DNA of 64,000 bases from Kluyvera ascorbata_C (GTDB lineage: Bacteria; Pseudomonadota; Gammaproteobacteria; Enterobacterales; Enterobacteriaceae). Where the stretch lies: contig NZ_JBIQOI010000011.1 in NCBI RefSeq assembly GCF_044197065.1, forward strand, positions 62,001 to 126,000, in the 5' to 3' direction. A program made the translations under genes and the position numbers. Below the pieces are notes generated by a model. It made no database searches and had not been told where the DNA came from. It saw nothing but the letters and a program-made list of their open reading frames with translations. How positions within the stretch are numbered: the stretch's first letter is position 1; the number at the start of each line of letters is the position of its first letter. Positions 58,898-64,000 of this stretch are shown piece by piece.

Positions 58898-60128
58898 GCG
58901 ACTTCCTCCGCTTTATGTTGGCCTGCACCACCAGGTAATCAAAGAGCGGCGCAAAGAGGTTGGCGAACAGAATCGCCAGCATCATCCCTTCCGGATAGGC
59001 GGGGTTAACCACGCGGATTAACACGCACATCACGCCGATAAGCGCCCCGTAGCACCACTTTCCTTTATCAGTAAACGAGGCGGAAACCGGGTCGGTTGCC
59101 ATAAACATCATGCCGAAGGCAAAACCACCCAGTACCAAATGCCAGTACCACGGCATGGCGAACATCGGGTTGGTATCGGAACCAATCAGGTTAAACAGTG
59201 TGGCGCAGGCCATCATGCCGAGCATCACGCCGGCAACGATGCGCCAGGAGGCGACACGGCCAAAGATAATCAGCGCTCCGCCAAGCAGAATCATCAGCGT
59301 CGAGACTTCACCAATTGAGCCCGGGATATTGCCGATAAAGGCATCCATCCAGCTCACCGGCTGGCCGGTCACGACGTTAACCAGCGACTCACCGCCGTGG
59401 CTTGCCCACTGGGAGAGCGGCGTGGCACCGGAGAAGCCGTCGGCCGCCGTCCAGACTAAATCGCCGGAGATTTGCGCCGGATAGGCAAAGAACAAGAAGG
59501 CGCGCCCCGCCAACGCCGGGTTAAGGAAGTTGCGCCCGGTACCGCCAAATATCTCTTTGGCAATCACCACGCCAAAAGTGATCCCCAGAGCGGCCTGCCA
59601 CAGTGGCATGGTTGGCGGGACAATCAGCGCGAACAAAATCGAGGTGACGAAGAAGCCTTCGTTGATCTCATGCTTGCGCACGATAGAAAACAGCACTTCC
59701 CAGAAGCCGCCCACCAGGAAGACCACCGCGTAGATAGGCACAAAGAACACCGCGCCGAGCATCATCATGCTGAACCAGCCAGCATCTGGCGCGAAACTCA
59801 CGCCCAGCGCCTGCGCCACGCTGTAGTGCCAGTTTCCGGCAATCACCTGCTGGAGCTGTTCAGCACCGTAGAGCTTGTGCAGCGCCGGAATGGTCTGCAG
59901 ACCGACGTTGTACATCCCCCAGAACATCGCCGGGAAAACGGCGAACCAGACGAGGATCATCATACGTTTCAGGTCGATAGCATCACGAACGTGCGCCGCA
60001 CCCTTTGTGACGTGTCCCGGCGTGTAGAGCAGCGTTGCCGTTGCTTCATACAGCGGGTAGTACTTTTCAAGCTTGCCGCCCTGCGTGAAGTGCGGCTCAA
60101 CTTTTTCTAATAGCTGTTTTAAGCCCAT
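58890..60128 (-). CDS. nqrB: Na+-translocating NADH:quinone reductase subunit B
   Basis: NqrB forms the Na+ path and carries covalent FMN plus riboflavin. From the ATG at 60128 it is 412 residues and starts MGLKQLLEKVEPHF as in Vibrio; a GTG one codon earlier is the alternative. The FMN attachment residue is T236 by this start, in DGFSGATPLSQW. Ten membrane segments are expected. It lies 3 nt after nqrA. Confidence 0.97.
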   Translation of the reverse strand: MGLKQLLEKVEPHFTQGGKLEKYYPLYEATATLLYTPGHVTKGAAHVRDAIDLKRMMILVWFAVFPAMFWGMYNVGLQTIPALHKLYGAEQLQQVIAGNWHYSVAQALGVSFAPDAGWFSMMMLGAVFFVPIYAVVFLVGGFWEVLFSIVRKHEINEGFFVTSILFALIVPPTMPLWQAALGITFGVVIAKEIFGGTGRNFLNPALAGRAFLFFAYPAQISGDLVWTAADGFSGATPLSQWASHGGESLVNVVTGQPVSWMDAFIGNIPGSIGEVSTLMILLGGALIIFGRVASWRIVAGVMLGMMACATLFNLIGSDTNPMFAMPWYWHLVLGGFAFGMMFMATDPVSASFTDKGKWCYGALIGVMCVLIRVVNPAYPEGMMLAILFANLFAPLFDYLVVQANIKRRKSRG

Positions 60129-60131
60129 CAC

Positions 60132-61475
60132 TTAGCCTTCCTGCTCAATTTGCGTTAATACATGGCGTAATACCGGTCCGTATTCGTATTTCCCTGGACA
60201 AACATAGGTACACAGCGCCAGATCCTCTTCATCAAGCTCCAGACAGCCCAGTGCCTGGGCACTATCGGTATCGCCTGCCAGCAGGTCACGCAGCAGGACG
60301 GTTGGCAGGATATCCAGCGGCATCACCCGCTCGTAGCTGCCGATTGGGACCATCGCGCGTTCGCCGCCGTGGGTATCGGTGGAGAGGTTGAACAGCTTTT
60401 TCTTGAGGAAGTGGCCAAGCGTGGTGCGGGTGATGGAGAACTTATCCCGTCCCGGCGCGACCCAGCCCAGCAGCTCTTTGTCGCGCCCTTCTTTCAGCAC
60501 GCTCACCTGCAGGTGGAAGCGCCCCAAGAAGGCATGCGGCCCGACGGCCTGCGTGCCATTCAGGACGGAACCGGAGATAACACGGTTTTCGCCGTCGTGG
60601 AGTTCGCCCACCAGCATGGCGTCGAGGTCCGCGCCAAGACGGGTGCGCAGCAGGCGCGGCTGTTTCACCTGCGGGCCACCGAGCGCAATAATGCGTTCGG
60701 TCCAGAGCACGCCGTCGAGGAACAGTTTGCCGTAGGCGATAACATCCTGATAGTTCAGGTGCCACACCTGTTTGTTCAGGCTCACCGGCTCCAGGAAATG
60801 AATGTGAGTACCCACTAGCCCAGCAGGATGCGGGCCAGTGAACTGGTTAAAGGTCACCTGTCCCTGAGGATGCCCACCCAGTTTCCCGCCGCTGCCCTGG
60901 CAGACATGCACTCTGCCGTCGGTCAGGCGCGTCAGCACGGTCAGACCGGCGTTAAAAGCGTCGCGCTGGGCGAGTATAATCGGCTGCGGGTCGGCAGCCA
61001 GCGGGTTGGTGTCCATCGCAGTGACAAAAATAGCCACGGGTTCGGCACCCGGCGCAGGCGTCTTGCTGAAAGGACGCGTACGCATCGCGGTCCACAGACC
61101 GGAATCAATCAGCTGTGCGGTAACCGTTTCACGCGACAACGTTGCTAGCTCATCGGGCGCGTAGGCGTTAAAGGTCACGGCATCATCGCCGTCAATATCG
61201 ATAACAACAGATTGCAGCACCCGACGCTCACCGCGATGGATGGCGCTGACAATGCCGCTGGCCGGCGCGGTAAAACGCACACCGGTGATCTTTTTATCTT
61301 CGAAAAGCAGCTGCCCTTTGGCGACTCTGTCGCCTTCTTTGACCGCCATTGATGGGCGAAGCCCGATATATTCTTCACCTTTCACCGCGACACGCGTGAC
61401 CGCCACATCATCAATGCGTTGCCCATCAGGCTGGCCAGCGATAGGCAGATCGAGGCCTTTGGTTATTTTAATCAT
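60132..61475 (-). CDS. nqrA: Na+-translocating NADH:quinone reductase subunit A
   Basis: NqrA is the peripheral subunit linked to quinone binding. The 447 residues start MIKITKGLDLPIAGQPDGQR and contain PSMAVKEGDRVAKGQLLFEDKK, the biotinyl/lipoyl-like fold, and CTYVCPGKYEYGPVLR at the end. No strong ribosome site is seen before the ATG. It is the first gene of nqrABCDEF-nqrM. Confidence 0.97.
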   Translation of the reverse strand: MIKITKGLDLPIAGQPDGQRIDDVAVTRVAVKGEEYIGLRPSMAVKEGDRVAKGQLLFEDKKITGVRFTAPASGIVSAIHRGERRVLQSVVIDIDGDDAVTFNAYAPDELATLSRETVTAQLIDSGLWTAMRTRPFSKTPAPGAEPVAIFVTAMDTNPLAADPQPIILAQRDAFNAGLTVLTRLTDGRVHVCQGSGGKLGGHPQGQVTFNQFTGPHPAGLVGTHIHFLEPVSLNKQVWHLNYQDVIAYGKLFLDGVLWTERIIALGGPQVKQPRLLRTRLGADLDAMLVGELHDGENRVISGSVLNGTQAVGPHAFLGRFHLQVSVLKEGRDKELLGWVAPGRDKFSITRTTLGHFLKKKLFNLSTDTHGGERAMVPIGSYERVMPLDILPTVLLRDLLAGDTDSAQALGCLELDEEDLALCTYVCPGKYEYGPVLRHVLTQIEQEG

Positions 61476-62034
61476 ACAGTTCGCAGGTATCCGTTAACGA
61501 CGGCATCAGTTAGAAGCTGAAGCCAGCGTTTTGGTTAACGAAACAAAAGAAAGGAGTAAAACCTGAAACCCAATGACCATCCGTGATTGGGCATATGAGA
61601 GATTGAAGCATCCTTTCTTACGCTGTTTTGAGAGTTAATACATTCACCATTCAAATGGGAATCCGTTTACCCAATCTTTTCTAGAATGATTCAGTAACGA
61701 AAGTTTACCATTTTCTCTTTCTTCGATGCAGCAGTTCTGCTTTTGAAGCCGCTAAATTGCGAGCCGATACGCAAAGTGAACGTGTTTCAGATAAAGATAG
61801 CTAGTGAATCATCGGCTTATCCTACACTCTCTGTAGCTAATGCTGCCTGGCAGGGAAACAGCACAACGCACCGGGTTCAGGCGAGAATGCATTATGAAAT
61901 GGTAAACGCTTACCATCCCTCTTGCGAAAAAATGCGGTGGTGCTAAGGTGAGCGCACAAAAAACAGATTTGTCTGCTTTTTTCTCTCTGTTGCCTTCCTG
62001 GCATGTTGTTATCTTTTATCAAGGAACAAGTAGT
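61476..62034. promoter_or_regulatory. Divergent control region between nqrA and yafK, with two operator-like palindromes
   Basis: This 559-bp gap holds no convincing gene. Two related dyads are visible: TGGGAATCCGTTTACCCA at 61656-61673 and ATGGTAAACGCTTACCAT at 61899-61916, the second with perfect 7-nt arms. Their AAxCG-centred symmetry resembles LacI-family operators. The first is nearer nqrA, the second lies 119 bp before the yafK ATG. Which regulator binds, if any, is unknown. Confidence 0.5.
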
Positions 62035-62775
62035 ATGCGCAAAATCGCATTTGTTATTGCGATGCTTTTGATGCCGTGCGTTTCGTTTGCTGGGTTATTA
62101 AGCAGCAACACGCCAACGACGCCTGTCAGCAAAGAATATAAGCAGCAAATGATGGGCTCGCCGGTTTACATCCAAATCTTCAAAGAAGAGCGCACGCTCG
62201 ATCTCTTCGTCAAGATGGGTGAGACCTACCAACTCCTCGATAGCTATAAGATCTGCAACTACTCAGGCGGCCTGGGGCCGAAGCAGCGTCAGGGCGACTT
62301 TAAAAGTCCTGAAGGGTTTTATTCGGTGCAGCGCAGCCAGTTGAAGCCGGATAGTCGCTTCTATAAAGCGATTAATATTGGTTTCCCGAATGCCTATGAC
62401 CGTTCTCACGGTTATGAAGGGAAATACCTGATGATTCACGGTGCATGTGTGTCGATTGGCTGCTATGCCATGACCGACTCCGGTATTGATGAGATCTTCC
62501 AGTTCGTGACCGCGGCGTTAGTCTTCGGTCAGTCGAGCGTTGAAGTCAGCATCTATCCGTTCCGCATGACAGACGCCAACATGCAGCGTCATAAATATTC
62601 CTACTACAACGATTTTTGGCAGCAGTTGAAGCCGGGCTACGACTACTTCCAGCAGACGCATAAGCCGCCGATGGTGTCGGTCGTTGATGGGCGTTATGTG
62701 GTAAGCAAGCCGCTGAGCCACGAAGTGGTTCAGCCGCAGCTGGCCTCAAACTATACGCTCCCCGAGACAAAATAA
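62035..62775 (+). CDS. yafK: L,D-transpeptidase-fold protein YafK/DpaA
   Basis: From the ATG at 62035 (AAGGAA 9 nt upstream) the product is 246 residues with a signal peptide (IAFVIAMLLMPCVSFAG). The YkuD-type catalytic motif is YLMIHGACVSIGCYAMTD. The E. coli protein (DpaA, also LdtF) is reported to detach Braun lipoprotein from peptidoglycan rather than to make cross-links. The stop overlaps the convergent yafJ end by 30 nt. Confidence 0.95.
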   Translation: MRKIAFVIAMLLMPCVSFAGLLSSNTPTTPVSKEYKQQMMGSPVYIQIFKEERTLDLFVKMGETYQLLDSYKICNYSGGLGPKQRQGDFKSPEGFYSVQRSQLKPDSRFYKAINIGFPNAYDRSHGYEGKYLMIHGACVSIGCYAMTDSGIDEIFQFVTAALVFGQSSVEVSIYPFRMTDANMQRHKYSYYNDFWQQLKPGYDYFQQTHKPPMVSVVDGRYVVSKPLSHEVVQPQLASNYTLPETK

Positions 62776-63513
62776 GCGCCATTCGCCTGGCATAACCTTG
62801 TGCCAGGTTTCATTCCCCGTCAGCGGTTGGGTTGCTATTACAGTCACCACATCGTTGGCGGTGGTCTCTTGCTGAAAATCAATTTCCACGTCTCTATCCA
62901 GAAGCTTCGCCACACCAAACGGCGCACGGCGGGTTATCCAGTACAGGTTGGTTGAGCAGAACGCCATAACGTAACGGCCATCTGACAGCAGCATGTTAAA
63001 CACGCCCTTTTCGCGCAGTTCATCCGCCAGCGAGGCGATGTATTTAAAGACCGCCTGCATATTGCCCGGCGTGCGTGGATAGCGCTCGGTGAGCTTGTGC
63101 AACAACCAGCAGAAGGCTTTTTCACTGTCGGTTTCCCCGACCGGGCGGAACTGCCCCGTCTCCAGTGATTTATAGCCGGTAAGCTGCCCGTTGTGGGCGT
63201 AGGTCCAGTTGCGCCCCCAGAGTTCGCGGGTAAACGGGTGGGTATTCTCCAGCGCCACCATTCCGCGATTCGCCTGGCGAATATGCGCAATGACGGAGCA
63301 GGACTTAATGGGATAGTCCTGCACCAGTTTCGCGATAGGAGATTGATAGCTCGGCTGCGGATCTTTGAACGTGCGACAGCCTTTGCCTTCGTAGAAGGTA
63401 ATTCCCCAGCCGTCTTTATGCGGCCCGGTGCCTCCACCGCGCTGGACCAGCCCGGTAAAACTGAAGCAGATATCGGTTGGCACATTGGCGCTCATCCCGA
63501 GCAGTTCGCACAT
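62746..63513 (-). CDS. yafJ: Class II glutamine amidotransferase YafJ
   Basis: From MCELLGMSANVPTDICFSF (63513) the product is 255 residues, as in E. coli. Cys2 would be the N-terminal nucleophile after Met removal. NTHPFTRELWGRNWTYAHNGQ and GETDSEKAFCWLL are the glutaminase-domain motifs. There is no synthase domain, so the acceptor substrate is unknown. It lies 41 nt after gmhA. Confidence 0.95.
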   Translation of the reverse strand: MCELLGMSANVPTDICFSFTGLVQRGGGTGPHKDGWGITFYEGKGCRTFKDPQPSYQSPIAKLVQDYPIKSCSVIAHIRQANRGMVALENTHPFTRELWGRNWTYAHNGQLTGYKSLETGQFRPVGETDSEKAFCWLLHKLTERYPRTPGNMQAVFKYIASLADELREKGVFNMLLSDGRYVMAFCSTNLYWITRRAPFGVAKLLDRDVEIDFQQETTANDVVTVIATQPLTGNETWHKVMPGEWRLFCLGERIV

Positions 63514-63554
63514 ATCACACCCCCACAGCAATCGGGGCCGGAGCCCCGTGAAAC

Positions 63555-64000
63555 TTAAGCTTTAGCCATCTCTTTTTCGATCAGCATAATCAGGATATGA
63601 ATCACTTTAATGTGAATTTCCTGAACGCGGTCAGCGTAGCCAAAGTGCGGTACGCGAATTTCGATGTCCGCGGAGCCCGCCATTTTGCCACCGTCTTTAC
63701 CGGTCAGCGTAATCACTTTCATCCCTTGCGCACGAGCCGCTTCAATCGCTTTGATCACGTTAGCGGAGTTACCCGAGGTAGAGATACCCAGCAGCACGTC
63801 ACCCGCACGACCCACGGATTCCACGTAACGAGAGAACACATATTCATAACCGAAATCATTACTCACGCAGGAGAGATGGCTGACGTCGGAAATCGCAATC
63901 GCCGGGTAGCCCGGGCGGTTTTCACGATAGCGGCCCGTCAGCTCTTCTGCGAAGTGCATCGCATCGCAATGAGAACCACCGTTGCCGCAGGAGAGCACTT
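63555..64000 (-). CDS. gmhA: Sedoheptulose-7-phosphate isomerase GmhA, 5' end beyond window
   Basis: GmhA makes D-glycero-D-manno-heptose 7-phosphate, the first step to ADP-heptose for LPS core. The visible part is the C-terminal three quarters (about 148 of 192 residues), open to the right edge. It includes CGNGGSHCDAMHFAEELTG, LLGISTSGNSANVIKAI and HIKVIHILIMLIEKEM. ADP-heptose from this pathway could also supply the GT9 protein encoded at 38-40 kb. Confidence 0.97.
   Translation of the reverse strand, partial: VLSCGNGGSHCDAMHFAEELTGRYRENRPGYPAIAISDVSHLSCVSNDFGYEYVFSRYVESVGRAGDVLLGISTSGNSANVIKAIEAARAQGMKVITLTGKDGGKMAGSADIEIRVPHFGYADRVQEIHIKVIHILIMLIEKEMAKA

Noticed and set aside
1..64000. 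CRISPR arrays, insertion sequences and rRNA genes
   Set aside because: No spaced identical repeats, transposase genes or rRNA sequence were seen. The only RNA gene found is tRNA-Thr.

Overview
The window comes from an enterobacterial chromosome (family Enterobacteriaceae). It keeps the E. coli-type backbone order thrW - proA - proB - phoE - crl - frsA - gpt - pepD - yafP - dinB ... yafL ... yafK - yafJ - gmhA. Protein sequences closely resemble E. coli, but E. coli lacks the nqr operon found here, so a relative such as Citrobacter, Enterobacter or a neighbouring genus is more likely. The genus cannot be fixed from this sequence alone.

Left part (1-11.4 kb): a tyrosine integrase, cut by the window edge, sits just beyond the 3' end of tRNA-Thr(CGT), so a mobile element continues to the left. 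Then come proBA (proline synthesis), the phosphate-starvation porin phoE with a Pho box, crl and frsA, gpt, pepD, a GNAT gene coupled to the SOS polymerase gene dinB (clear LexA box), and an uncharacterised zinc-motif protein.

Central part (11.4-54.5 kb): a complete-looking Flag-2 (lateral) flagellar locus replaces the remnant that K-12 keeps between dinB and yafL. Going right it holds: motor, sigma28, filament and hook-cap genes (lafU-T-S-F-E-D-C-B-A, minus strand); a ToxR-like regulator lafZ followed by a frameshifted exported-protein gene (plus); lafW-flgL-flgK-flgJ-...-flgB (minus); flgA-flgM-flgN (plus); a modification block; fliJ-I-H-G-F-E and lafK (minus); and the export/switch genes fliM-N-P-Q-R-flhB-flhA (plus). 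I found near-perfect sigma54 promoters before flgB, lafB(fliD) and a FliB-like gene. I also found three mutually similar sigma28-type promoters before lafA, flgK and flgM. Together they suggest a LafK/sigma54 then LafS/sigma28 hierarchy. No chemotaxis genes are present, and FliM lacks the usual CheY-binding N-terminus.

The most interesting part is 32.7-40.7 kb. Embedded in the flagellar locus are a FliB-related protein, a GT2 + GT25 + CDP-glycerol-glycerophosphotransferase fusion, a KpsS-like transferase, a GT9 (heptosyltransferase-type) protein with a long unknown N-terminal region, and a TagD-like glycerol-3-phosphate cytidylyltransferase whose start overlaps the fliJ stop. My reading is a dedicated pathway that decorates the lateral flagellin, or another surface acceptor, with a glycan carrying glycerol phosphate. 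This is inference from gene content and operon structure.

Right part (54.5-64 kb): yafL (NlpC/P60 peptidase), the Na+-translocating NADH:quinone reductase operon nqrABCDEF-nqrM (no apbE beside it), the L,D-transpeptidase-fold gene yafK/dpaA, the glutamine amidotransferase gene yafJ, and the 3' part of gmhA, which runs off the right edge.
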